64,000 bases of DNA from Antribacter soli (GCF_021568775.1 NZ_JAKGSG010000059.1:1-64000), one strand, 5' to 3'; numbered from the stretch's first letter, positions 7,119-17,800 are shown. A program made the numbers and translations. Notes: generated from the letters alone by a model not told the origin.

Positions 7119-10100
7119 TTGCACCCCACCACCTACCTGACCGACACCGGCCCCGGTCTCGGACAGCGCCGCACCGCACGCTCCTGGCTGAGCACCGACG
7201 CCCCCACGCTCTCGCTCGACGGCGACTGGCGGTTCCGCCTGCTCCCTGGGGCTCCCGGGACGCCCGGCGCGGCCGGGGTGCTGCCCGAGGGCGAGGGCAT
7301 CGAGGCCGTCGCCGAACCGGACTTCGACGACTCCGGCTGGGACACCCTTCCGGTGCCGGCGCACTGGGTGCTGCAGGGTGACGGCCGCTATGGCCTGCCG
7401 ATCTACACCAACGTGCAGATGCCGTTTCCGCTCGAACCACCCTTCGTGCCCGACGCGAATCCGACCGGCGACTACCGCCGCACCTTCTCCCTGCCCGGGT
7501 CGTGGTCGGACGCCGAGGCCGTGGCGCTGCGCTTCGACGGCGTCGAGTCGCGTTACAAGGTGTGGGTCAACGGCTCCGCCGTGGGCGTGGGCAGCGGCAG
7601 CAGGCTCGCCCAGGAGTTCGACGTCACCGATCTCGTACGCCCGGGCGAGAACCTGATCGTGGTGCGGGTGCACCAGTGGTCGGCCGCGAGCTACGTCGAG
7701 GACCAGGACCAGTGGTGGCTGCCGGGGATCTTCCGCTCGGTGTCGCTCCAGGCCCGCCCCGCCGGCGGGATCGAGGACGTGTGGCTGCGCGCGGGCTACG
7801 ACGACGGAGCCGGAACCCTCGAGGCAGAGCTGCGCGGGGCGTCCTTCCCGCTCACGCTCACGATCGAGGAGCTCGACCTCTCGGTGACCTGGGACTCCGC
7901 CGACGAGGTGCAGCCGCTGCGGCTGCCCTCGGTCGAACCGTGGTCGGCCGAGGTCCCGCGCCTGTACGACGTCACCGTCGCGAACGCGGCCGAGTCGATA
8001 GCACTCCGGATCGGCTTCCGCACGGTCGAGATCAGGGGCGACCTCTTTCTCGTCAACGGGCACCGGGTCGTCTTCCACGGGATGAACAGGCACGAGACGC
8101 ATCCCGACCGCGGCCGGGTCTTCGACGAGGAGTTCGCCCGCGCCGACCTCGCGATGATGAAGCGGTTCAACGTCAACGCGATCCGCACGAGCCACTACCC
8201 GCCGCACCCGCGGCTGCTCGATCTCGCCGACGAGCTCGGCTTCTGGGTCATCCTCGAGTGCGACCTCGAGACGCACGCCTTCGAGAACAGCGGCGGCGCC
8301 CATGAGGAGTGGCGCGACAACCCGAGCGACGACCCGCGCTGGCGGGACGCCTACCTCGACCGGATCGAGCGCACCGTCGAGCGGGACAAGAACCACCCGA
8401 GCATCGTGATGTGGTCGCTCGGCAACGAGTCGGGCCGCGGCGCGAACCTCGCCGCCATGGCCGCATGGGTGCACGCCCGCGACCCCGAGCGCCCCGTGCA
8501 CTACGAGGGGGACTACACCGGCGCCTACACGGACGTGTACTCGCGGATGTACTCCTCCATCGCCGAGACCCGCTCCATCGGGCGCGACGACGACCGTGCG
8601 GCTCTGCAAGGCTGCACCGCCGCCGAGTCGGCCCGTCAGCGCACGAAGCCGTTCCTGCTCTGCGAGTACGTCCACGCGATGGGCAACGGACCGGGCGCGA
8701 TCGACCAGTACGAGGAGCTGGTGCGCGAGTACCCCCGCCTGCACGGCGGCTTCGTGTGGGAGTGGCGCGACCACGGTCTGCGCACCCGCACCGCCGACGG
8801 CACCGAGTTCTTCGCCTACGGCGGCGACTTCGGGGAGGTCGTGCACGACGGGAACTTCGTGATGGACGGCATGGTGCTCTCCGACGACACCCCCACGCCG
8901 GGCCTGCACGAGTGGAAGCACGTCGTGGCGCCGGTCGGGATCACCTTCGACGCCTGCGGGACGGACAAGACGGACGGGATCGTGGTCGAGAACCGTCGCC
9001 ACTCCGCCGACCTCGGCGACCTCGAGCTGCGCTGGTCGGTGTCGCACGACGGGCACCCCGCCGACGGCGGCGTCCTGGACCTCGGCGAACCGCTCGCGGC
9101 CGGCTCCACGACCCGCGTGACACGGCCCGGCCGGCCGGCCGACGACGGAGCCGAGACCTGGCTGACGGTCGAGGCCGTGCTCGCCACCGACACGGTGTGG
9201 GCCAAGGCCGGGCACGTGGTCGCGGCCGCTCAGCTCGAGCTCTCCCGGCCGGCGACCGTTCCCGCCTGGGCACGGAGCGGCGGCTCCGCGACGCAGACCT
9301 CCCCCGGTACGGGACACGCGTCCTTCGAGGACGGCCTGCTGAGCGTCCTCGCTGGGCTCCCCGTCTCCGGACCGCGCGCGGAGCTCTGGCGGGCTCCCAC
9401 CGACAACGACAAGGGCAGCGGCTTCGGCAGCTACGACCTGGCCGATCCGTGGGCGGACCTCGGGCGCGGGATCGCCGCGCCGTCGTCAAGGGACGTCTGG
9501 ACCGACGCGGGGCTGCAACGGCTCACGGCCCGCACCGAGGCGGTCGACGACGGCGGCAGGCACCGCCGGCTGCGCTACGCCGCTGCCGACTCCAAGCAGG
9601 CGCTGCTGGCAGAGGAGCGGTGGACCACCAATGGAGGCGCGGAGGTGCTCCGGGTCGACCTGGTGCCCACCGAAGGCTGGCGGATCCACTGGCCGCGGCT
9701 CGGCGTGCGGTTCACGCTCCCCGGTTCGGTCAACCGCGCGGCCTGGTTCGGCGCGGGCGAGCGGGAGTCGTACCCCGACAGCTCGCGGTCCGCCCTCGTC
9801 GGCCGGTTCGACTCCCACGTCCACGACCTCACCGTCGACTACGCCCGCCCGCAGGAGAGCGGGCACCGCAGCGGGCTGCGTGAGCTCGTGCTGTTCGAGG
9901 GGGGCAGCCCCTGGCTGCGGATCGAGGCGGCGCCGGACCTGCTGGGGCGTCGTCCCGGATTCACGCTGCGACGGCACACGACCGAGCAGGTGACCGCCGC
10001 CGGGCACCCGCACGAGCTGCCGGCCTCGGACCACGTCTACCTGTGGATCGACGCCGCCCAGAACGGCCTGGGCTCGCGGGCCTGCGGGCCCGATGTATGG

Positions 10101-10163
10101 CCCGACCACATCCTGCGGCCGGAAGCCCGCACGATCACGCTCCGGTTCACCCCGCTGCGCTGA
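7119..10163 (+). CDS. lacZ: Beta-galactosidase, GH2 family, LacZ-like
   Basis: 1014 aa, close to the 1023 aa of E. coli LacZ. TTG 7119 is chosen because gggagga lies 5 nt upstream and homologues start about here. The five-domain order is visible: jelly-roll sugar-binding domain (residues 1-220, GDYRRTFSLPGSW), immunoglobulin-like domain, TIM barrel with HGMNRHETHPDRGR and IRTSHYPPHPRLLDLADELG, a second Ig-like domain, and a C-terminal beta-sandwich (from about 740). Glu437 in WSLGNESGRG is the acid/base and Glu516 in LLCEYVHAMGNGPG the nucleophile. No signal peptide, so it acts in the cytoplasm on lactose or other beta-galactosides. The divergent TetR gene and its operator suggest induction by substrate. 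No permease gene lies beside it. Confidence 0.93.
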   Translation: MHPTTYLTDTGPGLGQRRTARSWLSTDAPTLSLDGDWRFRLLPGAPGTPGAAGVLPEGEGIEAVAEPDFDDSGWDTLPVPAHWVLQGDGRYGLPIYTNVQMPFPLEPPFVPDANPTGDYRRTFSLPGSWSDAEAVALRFDGVESRYKVWVNGSAVGVGSGSRLAQEFDVTDLVRPGENLIVVRVHQWSAASYVEDQDQWWLPGIFRSVSLQARPAGGIEDVWLRAGYDDGAGTLEAELRGASFPLTLTIEELDLSVTWDSADEVQPLRLPSVEPWSAEVPRLYDVTVANAAESIALRIGFRTVEIRGDLFLVNGHRVVFHGMNRHETHPDRGRVFDEEFARADLAMMKRFNVNAIRTSHYPPHPRLLDLADELGFWVILECDLETHAFENSGGAHEEWRDNPSDDPRWRDAYLDRIERTVERDKNHPSIVMWSLGNESGRGANLAAMAAWVHARDPERPVHYEGDYTGAYTDVYSRMYSSIAETRSIGRDDDRAALQGCTAAESARQRTKPFLLCEYVHAMGNGPGAIDQYEELVREYPRLHGGFVWEWRDHGLRTRTADGTEFFAYGGDFGEVVHDGNFVMDGMVLSDDTPTPGLHEWKHVVAPVGITFDACGTDKTDGIVVENRRHSADLGDLELRWSVSHDGHPADGGVLDLGEPLAAGSTTRVTRPGRPADDGAETWLTVEAVLATDTVWAKAGHVVAAAQLELSRPATVPAWARSGGSATQTSPGTGHASFEDGLLSVLAGLPVSGPRAELWRAPTDNDKGSGFGSYDLADPWADLGRGIAAPSSRDVWTDAGLQRLTARTEAVDDGGRHRRLRYAAADSKQALLAEERWTTNGGAEVLRVDLVPTEGWRIHWPRLGVRFTLPGSVNRAAWFGAGERESYPDSSRSALVGRFDSHVHDLTVDYARPQESGHRSGLRELVLFEGGSPWLRIEAAPDLLGRRPGFTLRRHTTEQVTAAGHPHELPASDHVYLWIDAAQNGLGSRACGPDVWPDHILRPEARTITLRFTPLR

Positions 10164-10440
10164 CGGGGGTGGTCGTCGGCGACCTCGACGGCGGTGACGC
10201 CGAGGTCGCCGACGGGCTCGGCCTGCTGTGCGGCTGGCCGGCCGAAGGCCGCGGCGTCGTCGTCAAGTTTGCCCACGCTGCGGTTGGCGAACTCGACGCT
10301 CATCCCGAACCCGAGCGCCTGGAACTTTCACACGTCATTGAGGGGCCCGTCCGAGGAGTCGGCCTGCCGTTTGTCCGCTGGGTTCCCGGCCGGCAGAGCC
10401 GGGTTGCCGGGGTGCGGGTCGCGGGCGGGCATCCCCGAAT
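10164..10440 (-). other. Minus-strand coding scrap, unidentified
   Basis: Between the lacZ stop and the VOC remnant a minus-strand frame reads like protein (MSVEFANRSVGKLDDDAAAF, continuing to a VADDHPRQR segment) but has no start signal and runs into lacZ. It is probably debris of a mobile gene. Nothing else is visible in this stretch. Confidence 0.3.
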
Positions 10441-10575
10441 CTATTCGTAGGTGTCTGTCCAGGCCGCGATGTCGATACCGTGGTTGTCCGGTGACGCGAG
10501 CGTCCACCAGGCGGGCGCATGTGAGTCGTCAACGATGCGGCCTCCCGCGGCCACCCTCTGCGACGTGACCGGCAG
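10441..10575 (-). pseudogene. C-terminal fragment of a VOC-family protein
   Basis: The minus-strand frame gives QRVAAGGRIVDDSHAPAWW then TLASPDNHGIDIAAWTD and a TAG stop (10441-10443). This is the closing element of glyoxalase-like proteins (a strand ending in DDxxAPAWW followed by D-P-x-x-N). Its N-terminal half is missing; upstream lies an integrase fragment in another frame. Confidence 0.6.
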
Positions 10576-10750
10576 CGCCCCACGCCTCGACGGGGCGGGT
10601 GCGGCCGTCGTTGTCCCGGAACCGGGTACGGGCGGCCCAGCGGATCGCCTTCACGGGTACCGGCTCGCCATCGGGCGTGAACCAGCTCTTGCCCTCGCCG
10701 ACGGTCACGCGGCCGAGGTACGGGGTGCGGTTCAGCGCGCGCGCGATCTG
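10529..10750 (-). pseudogene. N-terminal fragment of a tyrosine integrase
   Basis: The minus-strand frame reads TPYLGRVTVGEGKSWFTPDG followed by VKAIRWAARTRFRDNDGRTR and PVEAWGA, then ends at TGA (10529-10531). The W-A-R-x-R-F-R-D-x-D-G-x-T-R-x-V-E pattern is the arm-binding N-terminus of integrases from actinomycete integrative elements. The core-binding and catalytic domains (R-H-R-Y) are absent. This may be the remains of the integrase that formed the island. Confidence 0.6.
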
Positions 10751-11269
10751 TCAGTCTGACCCGGCTCCGGGCCGGGTCAGAGGGACCACGCTGCGGTCCC
10801 CGAAGGTGACCATCGCGTGCACCGGTGCGGCGCTGGCGCGCAGGAGCGCAGCGATGCCGGGGCGGCCCTGCCCGCGGGCGAGCGCCGGCCCCAGCGTGGT
10901 CATCAGGGCGGTGAGGGCGGGCATCGGGCGCCCGAAGAGCGTGATCTCCCCGATGCGCGCGTCGTCGTCGAACCGCAGCAGCTGCGCTTCCTCGAACGGC
11001 TGGGTCGCCACCCGTGCCCGGTAGACCAGCGCGTAGGTGTCGCCCTGACCGGTCTCGGTGTGGAAGCGGATGCCCTCGATCGCGATGAACGCCTCGGTCA
11101 GGAAGTCACGTAGCTGGTCGGATCCTTCGAGGCGGAACTGCTCGGTGAGCGGCGAGCGGAGAACGATGTCTGGGCTCAGGCAGGCGACCGCGGAGTCGAC
11201 GTCACCGCTTTCTGCGGCGGCGCGCCATCGGGCGACGGTAGTGACGGCGGAGCGTGAAGTGTCTGGCAC
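10751..11269 (-). CDS. NTF2/SnoaL-like protein
   Basis: 172 aa from GTG 11269 (gggagag upstream). The cone-shaped NTF2 fold is recognisable: a first helix with RWRAAAESGDVDSAVACLSP, then DIVLRSPLTEQFRLEGSDQL and strands up to the LRFDDDARIGEITLFGRP stretch. Members act as cyclases, isomerases or binding proteins; active-site residues cannot be read reliably. It follows the SDR gene by 51 bp on the same strand and is probably co-transcribed with it. Its 3' end touches the integrase remnant, but the reading frame is intact. Confidence 0.8.
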   Translation of the reverse strand: MPDTSRSAVTTVARWRAAAESGDVDSAVACLSPDIVLRSPLTEQFRLEGSDQLRDFLTEAFIAIEGIRFHTETGQGDTYALVYRARVATQPFEEAQLLRFDDDARIGEITLFGRPMPALTALMTTLGPALARGQGRPGIAALLRASAAPVHAMVTFGDRSVVPLTRPGAGSD

Positions 11270-11320
11270 GGGTCTCTCCCGGGACGGGTGGAGCGTCAGT
11301 GTCTGCGGTTCGGGTGGATG

Positions 11321-12136
11321 TCAGCCGGCGAGCTGGTTCATCTTGCGGATCTGGCTGTCGAAGATCCCGGAGGGAGCGAAGCGGCGCAGCACGCTGGCGC
11401 GTCCGGCCAGGGTGCCGGCGGTGTAGCGCAGCTTCGGCTTCGGGTTCGTCGCCGCCGCGACGATCACCTTGGCGACGACAGCTGGGTCGTCGCCGTCCTC
11501 GACCGCCGCCGTCATCATGCGGCCGAAGGTCTGCCGCTGCTGCGCGTACACCTCCAGCGGCAGGTCGGGCTGCGTGCTGTTGGCCTCGAACCCGGTCCTG
11601 GTATAGGCGGGTTCGACGACCAGCGCCCGGATGCCGTACTCCCGGACCTCGTGGTCCAGGGACTGGGTGTAGCCCTCGATCGCGTGCTTGGAGGCGCCAT
11701 AGACGGCCATGTAGGGCGCGGGGATGAACCCCTGCACGGACGAGAGGTTGATGATGCGACCGCGTTCCTGGGCCCGCATGTGCGGCAGGACCTCCCGCAC
11801 CATGCGCAGGACCCCGAAGACATTGATGTCGAAGACCGCCTGGGCCTGCGCGACGGAGCTCTCCTCGGCCGCGCCGATCGAGCCGACTCCGGCGTTGTTG
11901 ACCAGGACGTCGATCCGCCCGAACTTCTCGATCACCTGCTTGACCACTGCGGTGGCGGAGTCGTCACTGGCCACGTCGAGGTCGAGGAACGTCACCCCGT
12001 CCAGCGGGGTGACTCGCGAGGTGTCGCGGCTGGTGCCTACGACGTCGAAACCCGCCTTGACCAGGCCGAGCGCGGCTTCTTTCCCGATGCCGGAGGACGC
12101 ACCTGTCACGAGGGCTACCGGCCGAGCTGTCGTCAT
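11321..12136 (-). CDS. Short-chain dehydrogenase/reductase
   Basis: 271 aa. ATG 12136 is better spaced from caggag than ATG 12139. Classical [11 protein letters not shown] cofactor motif at residues about 11-18, NNAG at about 84, active-site Ser in NLSSVQG, and YGASK with Tyr and Lys. The Asp after the second strand region and the TSRDTSR sequence suggest NADP(H). Substrate unknown. It is divergent from an HxlR regulator gene, a common arrangement in which HxlR controls a redox enzyme in response to reactive small molecules. The NTF2-like gene follows in the same direction. Confidence 0.88.
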   Translation of the reverse strand: MTTARPVALVTGASSGIGKEAALGLVKAGFDVVGTSRDTSRVTPLDGVTFLDLDVASDDSATAVVKQVIEKFGRIDVLVNNAGVGSIGAAEESSVAQAQAVFDINVFGVLRMVREVLPHMRAQERGRIINLSSVQGFIPAPYMAVYGASKHAIEGYTQSLDHEVREYGIRALVVEPAYTRTGFEANSTQPDLPLEVYAQQRQTFGRMMTAAVEDGDDPAVVAKVIVAAATNPKPKLRYTAGTLAGRASVLRRFAPSGIFDSQIRKMNQLAG

Positions 12137-12248
12137 CATGAACTCCTGAACTCAAGCGGAAGCCACTGTGTTGTGATTTCCTACCGACTGGCCGCAACCG
12201 TAGACCTAGTGAGTTGGAAAGGGCAACACACCGGTCTAGGTTGGGTTG

Positions 12249-12731
12249 ATGAACGAACGCGACCCTCGTACCGTCCGCATGGCCGAGCTGCCCCTGGAGG
12301 TCCGTCCCTGCTCGCTCGCCGCCGCTCTGGACGTCCTCGGCGAGCGGTGGTCGCTCCTGGCCCTGCGCGAGATCGGCTACGGCGTGCATCGTTTCGCCCG
12401 CATCGCCGGCTACACCGGGGTGTCCCGCGACATACTCGCCGACCGGCTGCGCAAGCTCGAGGCTGCCGGTGTCATCGAACGCCGGCTGTACAGCGAGCAC
12501 CCGCCCCGCCACGAGTACCACTTCACCGAAGCCGGCCAGGAGCTGTTCCCGGCCATGCTCGCCCTCTCCCAGTGGGGCGACAGATGGGCGGTGGACGCCC
12601 CGGCCGTCACCCGCCGACACGCCTGTGGCGAGCCGGTCCAGGTCGACCTGCTCTGCCACCACTGCGGCCGGCCGGTCACCCGCGACACCGTCCGCACCGA
12701 ACCCGTCGGTAAGCGGGAGATCGGCGAATGA
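12249..12731 (+). CDS. HxlR-family transcriptional regulator
   Basis: 160 aa from ATG 12249. The winged HTH typical of HxlR is complete: CSLAAALDVLGERWSLLALR, then FARIAGYTGVSRDILADRLR and AAGVIERRLYSEHPPRHEYH with the wing. A C-terminal extension carries two Cys-x-x-Cys-like pieces (LLCHHCGRPV) that may bind zinc or sense redox. It is divergent from the SDR/NTF2 pair, its likely target. The stop overlaps the start of a broken transporter gene (ATGA), implying that the pair was once co-expressed. Confidence 0.88.
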   Translation: MNERDPRTVRMAELPLEVRPCSLAAALDVLGERWSLLALREIGYGVHRFARIAGYTGVSRDILADRLRKLEAAGVIERRLYSEHPPRHEYHFTEAGQELFPAMLALSQWGDRWAVDAPAVTRRHACGEPVQVDLLCHHCGRPVTRDTVRTEPVGKREIGE

Positions 12732-13340
12732 CCGCGACGCTGCGACCGGCGGGCCACGCTCCGAGCGCGACCGCGCCCGCTCGGCGGACCCTGTCGCTGG
12801 GCGTCTTCGGGCTCGCGCTGGGTCTGGCCGGTCTCGGCGGCGGCTGGGCGGCCGCGTCGCCCTCATCGCAGCGCGACTCGCGGCGCACTGGATCTCCGGC
12901 GGGCTCTCCGGCGCCGAGGCACTTCACGGCGGGTACTTCCCCCCCGTCGTTGCCGGCCCCTTCATCGCCAGCATCGGCCTGAGCTCAGTGGGCCTGCATG
13001 CGCTTGCCCTGTACGCCTTCGGCGCCGGCCTCTTCTTCTGGCTGACCCTCGGGACCGCGGTGATGTATCGCCACATCTCGGGCGGCGAGGTGCCGGATTC
13101 CGCGACACCCACCCTGGCCGCCTTCCTCGCCGCCGCGGCCACGGCCTCGATCGCGTGGCTCGTCGCCCACCCGGGGCCCGGACCCTTGGACGATCCTCAG
13201 AGCCTCCTGACCGGCGTGCTCTTCATCATGCTCTTCGTCCAGATCGCCCTCATCAGCAGGTACCGGCGGATGAAGTTCGGGATGCAGTACTGGGTCTTCA
13301 CCTTCCCCGTCGCATCGACCTCGAACCCGCAGCGCTGCCC
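12728..13340 (+). pseudogene. Broken TDT/SLAC1-family (TehA-like) transporter
   Basis: ATG 12728 overlaps the HxlR stop. The first frame gives a tail and one membrane helix (LGVFGLALGLAGLGGGWAAA). A different frame, from about 12870, gives GGYFPPVVAGPFIASIGLSS, ALALYAFGAGLFFWLTLGTA, further helices, and MKFGMQYWVFTFPVAST, the pattern of tellurite-resistance/dicarboxylate transporters. The segment between the two frames is missing several helices and the sequence loses similarity after the FTFP motif, so the gene has at least one frameshift plus internal and 3' deletions. Confidence 0.75.
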
Positions 13341-13448
13341 GGCAAACGGACCGCGCCGGAACGCCCTGCCCCGGGAGCACCCGGCCGCGGAAGGCCCACC
13401 TCAGCAGGGCCTGGTCTGGACACGAAATAGGAGACTCCCGGCGGGAGG

Positions 13449-14510
13449 TCAGGAGGGTGTGGTGGTGGTTGCGAGGAACGCGAGGATCCGCTGGAGGGCT
13501 TCCTGGCCCGGTTCGTCGTCAAGGTCGAACTGATACTCGTGGGGCACCACGGGCTCGCGGTCGGCGGGGAAGAACAGCGTGTCGGTCGTGACGCCCTGCT
13601 GCTGCAGCGCTGTGGCCAGCGCCCGGGAGTGCGGTTCGAGGGGGTCACCGTTGCCGGCGGTGATGAACATCGGGGGCAAGGACGAGGTGACGTGCTGCGG
13701 GATCGATGCGTACGCGAGTCGCGGGTCGGTGTCGAAGTCCTTCTCGCCGGTGTACGCCCACAGGATGTCCCGTACGAGCCGGCCGACCAGGCCGTCGGAG
13801 TAGTCGGGGATCGTCAGGTCGTAGGCGCCGCACGCCAGGACGACCCCCCGCACCTGGGCGGGGTCGAGCGGCTGCGGCAGGCCGGCCGCGGCGGCGTAAC
13901 CGTCGTCGGCGATGGCCAGGGCGGTCTGCGCGGCCAGGTGCGCTCCTGCGGAGTCACCCGCCAGAACGATCCGTGCGATGTCGGCATGGAATCGGTCCGC
14001 GTTCGCGACGACGTGCTCCAGGGCCGCGGCCATCTGCTCCACCTGGTACGGATAGTGAGCCTCGGGCGCCTTGGTGTACTCGACCGACACGGTGGTGTAG
14101 CCGTGCGCCGCGAGGATCTTCAGGTACGCCGAGGTGCCGTCCTTGGTCCCGGCCACGAACGCGCCGCCGTGAACCCACACCACCACAGGTAGCGGCCCGG
14201 CGGCGTCCTCGGGCCAGAACACGTCCAGGCGTCCGTCCGGGTCCCCGTCGCGGTACTGCTCATCGACCAGGCCGTCGACCCCCTCGGGCACGTGCTTCTC
14301 CAGCGCCTGCAGCGTTGCGGTCCCGTTGAGTTTGGGCGAGTAGCGCAGCAGCAGCGTCGTGGGCCAGTAGCTCACCTGGAACGCAACCAGCAAGGCCAGG
14401 ACCAGGGCCAGGACACCGGCCCCGAACCAGCCCGTCCACCGGAGCAGACGCCCCCGACGCCGTCGCACCGGAGCGGCCGACTTCGCTGGTGCTGTCGTGT
14501 CCTGCGCCAT
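13449..14510 (-). CDS. Membrane-anchored HSL-type esterase (alpha/beta hydrolase)
   Basis: 353 aa from ATG 14510. An N-terminal basic segment is followed by one membrane helix (ALVLALLVAFQVSYW, about residues 35-50), then an alpha/beta hydrolase of the hormone-sensitive lipase group: oxyanion motif VWVHGGAFVAG, nucleophile elbow LAGDSAGAHL, and a C-terminal acid/His part (MFITAGNGDPLEPHSRAL; His in VVPHEYQF). The catalytic domain probably lies outside the membrane. It hydrolyses small carboxylic esters; the substrate is unknown. It is divergent from the PKS gene at the edge of the biosynthetic cluster, so a role in processing or self-protection is possible but unproven. Confidence 0.85.
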   Translation of the reverse strand: MAQDTTAPAKSAAPVRRRRGRLLRWTGWFGAGVLALVLALLVAFQVSYWPTTLLLRYSPKLNGTATLQALEKHVPEGVDGLVDEQYRDGDPDGRLDVFWPEDAAGPLPVVVWVHGGAFVAGTKDGTSAYLKILAAHGYTTVSVEYTKAPEAHYPYQVEQMAAALEHVVANADRFHADIARIVLAGDSAGAHLAAQTALAIADDGYAAAAGLPQPLDPAQVRGVVLACGAYDLTIPDYSDGLVGRLVRDILWAYTGEKDFDTDPRLAYASIPQHVTSSLPPMFITAGNGDPLEPHSRALATALQQQGVTTDTLFFPADREPVVPHEYQFDLDDEPGQEALQRILAFLATTTTPS

Positions 14511-14821
14511 GACAATCCCCCCGATAGACCGCGTGAGCACGAATGTAGGTGACCGCAGGCAAAACGCAACGCGGCTCAACGCTCCGGCCCACCCGGGCCT
14601 GCACCCCCTCGACGACACGAGCACACCTGCCTTCCAAGAACACCTGCGTCGGGACAACCACGTGTGCTGCCACCCCGGTCGAGCGAAAGGGGATGTTCCT
14701 AGGCGAACCCTTGGGCAGTTCTTGGTTGTCGCCCGTCATCCTCGGTCGTGCCGTCCGACGAGGCCTGCGCCAGACACTTCGAGCGCCTCGCGGAACGCAC
14801 ACGCGACGACGAGGAGGCGCC
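14511..14821. promoter_or_regulatory. Divergent intergenic region, esterase / PKS operon
   Basis: 311 bp without a gene. It must hold the promoter of the cluster's first operon. I see no strong palindrome or clear SARP heptamer repeats. A gaggagg-type ribosome site (14811-14819) precedes the PKS ATG. Confidence 0.5.
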
Positions 14822-17800
14822 ATGACGAGCACATCAAGGACCGCAGACCCGACGACGGCCGCGGAGCCGATCGCCATCACCGGTATGGGCTGCCGCTTTC
14901 CGGGCGGTGTGAACTCTCCGGACGACCTGTGGCACATGCTCGTCAACGGTCTCGACGGCATCCGGGACGTTCCTGAGGAGCGCTGGGCGGCGTACGCGGC
15001 CGCCTTCCCGAGCCAGCTGCGGGCGACCACCAAGCGGGGCGGGTTCATCGACAACGCCGCGGCCTTCGACGCCGCCTTCTTCGGCATCACCCCGCGCGAG
15101 GCCGAGCAGATGGACCCCCAGCAGCGCATCCTCCTGGAGACGGCGTGGGAGGCGCTCGAGAACGCCGGTGTCCCGCCGACGTCCCTGGCCGCGGGCGACG
15201 CCGGCGTGTTCATCGGCGTCGGTTCGGACGACTACGGCCGGCAGATGCTCGAGGACCTGCCTCGCATCGAGGCGTGGACCGGCATCGGCGCGTCCATGTG
15301 CGCCACCGCGAACCGCATCTCGTACCACCTGGACCTCCGCGGGCCCAGCATGGCCGTGGACACCGCGTGCTCCTCGTCGCTCGTGGCTATCCACCTGGCC
15401 TGCCAGGCGCTGCGGTCCGGCGAGACGCAGCTCGCTCTCGCCGGCGGCGTGAACATCATGGCGGGTCCCGGCCTCCCGATGGTCCTGGACGCGGCCGGCG
15501 CGACCTCGCCGGACGGGACCTCGAAGTCGTTCGACGCGTCGGCGGACGGCTACGGCCGCGGTGAGGGTGCCGGCGTCGTCGTGCTCAAGCGGCTGAGCGA
15601 CGCCCAGCGCGACGGCGACCTCGTCCTGGCGGTGATCCGCGGAAGCGCCGTGCAGCAGGACGGCCGGACGAACGGAATCATGGCGCCGAGCGGGGAGGCG
15701 CAGGCAGCGGTGGCGCGCCAGGCGCTGCAGGCCGCGTCGGTCGACCCGCGGACCGTCGGCTACGTCGAGGCCCACGGCACGGGCACCCGCGCCGGGGACC
15801 CCATCGAGGCGAACGCCCTGAGCTCCGTGTACGGCGTCGGCCGGGACGCCGGCTCGCGATGCCTGATCGGTTCGGTGAAGCCCAACATCGGGCACCTGGA
15901 GGCCGGGGCGGGCATCGCCGGCGTGATCAAGACCGTCCTCAGCCTGGTCCACGCCGAGATCCCGGCGACCATCCGCCACGAGAAGCCCACTCCCGCCGTG
16001 GACTGGGAGTCCTCCGGCCTGGAGGTCGTCGCCCAGCGGCGTCCGTGGCCGGCCGGGTCCGGTCCGCGAAGGGCCGGTGTCTCCAGCTTCGGGTACGGCG
16101 GGACGGTCGGGCACCTGGTGCTGGAGCAGGCGCCCGAGCGCCTGCTGCCGGCCGGCGAGGACCGGCGTCAGCGGGTCTTCCCGGTCTCCGGAACGAGCGC
16201 CGACGCCGTCCGTGGCTACGCGGCCCGGCTCGCCGACCGGCTCCGCGCGTCGGACGACGTCCGGCTCGCCGACGTGGCCCACACGCTGACCACCCGCCGT
16301 GACCACGCCGCAGTGCGAGCGGCCGTGGTCGCCGAGACGACGCAGGACCTCGTCGCCGGGCTCGACCTCCTCGCGGCCGGTGACGACTCCGGTCACGGCC
16401 CGTCGACGGCGGTGCGGGCGCACGACGCCGTGTGGGTCTTCTCCGGTCACGGGTCGCAGTGGTCAGGGATGGGGCGGGACCTCCTGGCGAACGAGCCGGT
16501 GTTCGCCGCGGTCATCGACGAGATCGACCCCGTCTTCCAGGAGGAGGCGGGCTACTCGCCGCGCGACGTCATCGTGACGGGTGACCTCGGCGGGACCGAC
16601 CGCATCCAGCCGATGATCTTCGCTCTCCAGGTCGGGCTCGCGGCGGTCCTGCGCTCGCGCGGGCTCCGCCCTGCCGCGGTGATCGGCCACTCGGTCGGCG
16701 AGATCGCCGCCGCCGTCGCCGCCGGCATGCTCGACCTCACGAGTGGCGCGCGCCTGGTCTGCCGCCGGTCCGCGCTGCTGCCGGAGGTCTCCGGGGCGGG
16801 CGCCATGGCGATGGTCACGCTGCCCTTCGAGGAGGTGCAGCGGCGGCTGGCCGACCACCCCGACGTCCACGCCGCCATCTCGGCGTCCCCGGGCTCGACG
16901 GTGATCGCCGGCACGCCGGACGGCGTGGACGAGGTGAGCGCGGCCTGGGATGCCGAGGGCATCCGGGTCCGCAAGGTCTCGTCCGACGTGGCGTTCCACA
17001 GCCCGCAGATGGACCCGCTCTGCGGCCGGCTCGCGGATTCCGTGAGCGACCTGGTGCCGCACCAGCCCCAGGTGCCCGTCTACAGCACGGCGCTCTCCGA
17101 GACACGCTCCGGCGCGCCGCGGGACGGCGCCTACTGGGCGGCCAACCTGAGGAACCCCGTGCAGCTCACGTCCGCCGTGCGGGCCGCCCTCGAGGACGGT
17201 CACCGCTCGTTCGTCGAGCTGGCGCCGCACCCGGTCGTCGCGCACTCCATCGAGGAGACGGTCGCCGAGACGTCCGAGGCCGACGTCTTCGTCACCGGGA
17301 CCCTGCGGCGCGAGCGCCCGGAGGTCGCCGGTCTGCTGGGCGCCGTGGCCGCCGCGCACGTCCGGGGCGTCACGGTGGACTGGGCGGCGGCGGCCGAGGA
17401 GCACGCCGGTCCGGTCCCGCTGCCGACCACCGTGTGGCAGCACCAGGACTACTGGCGCGCGCCCGGCTCGGCGGTGTCGGCGCAGCAGCACGACCCCGGC
17501 TCTCGCACGCTCCTGGGCGCGCTCGTCGAGCTGGCCGACGGGTCCGGCACCCGGGTCTGGCAGACCCAGCTGGACTTCGAGACCCGCCCCTACCCCGGCG
17601 AGCACCCCATCGGCGGCACCGAGGTGCTGCCCGCGGCGGTCCTGCTCACCACCTTCGTCGCCGCGTTCGACGGCGCCGGGCTCCGCGACGTCGAGCTGAG
17701 GTCGCCGGTGACGGTGACCGGGACGCGTGAGGTCCAGGTCATCCGGGAGCAGGACTCCGTGCGCCTGGCGTCCCGCCGGGTCGACGGCGACCAGGACGTC

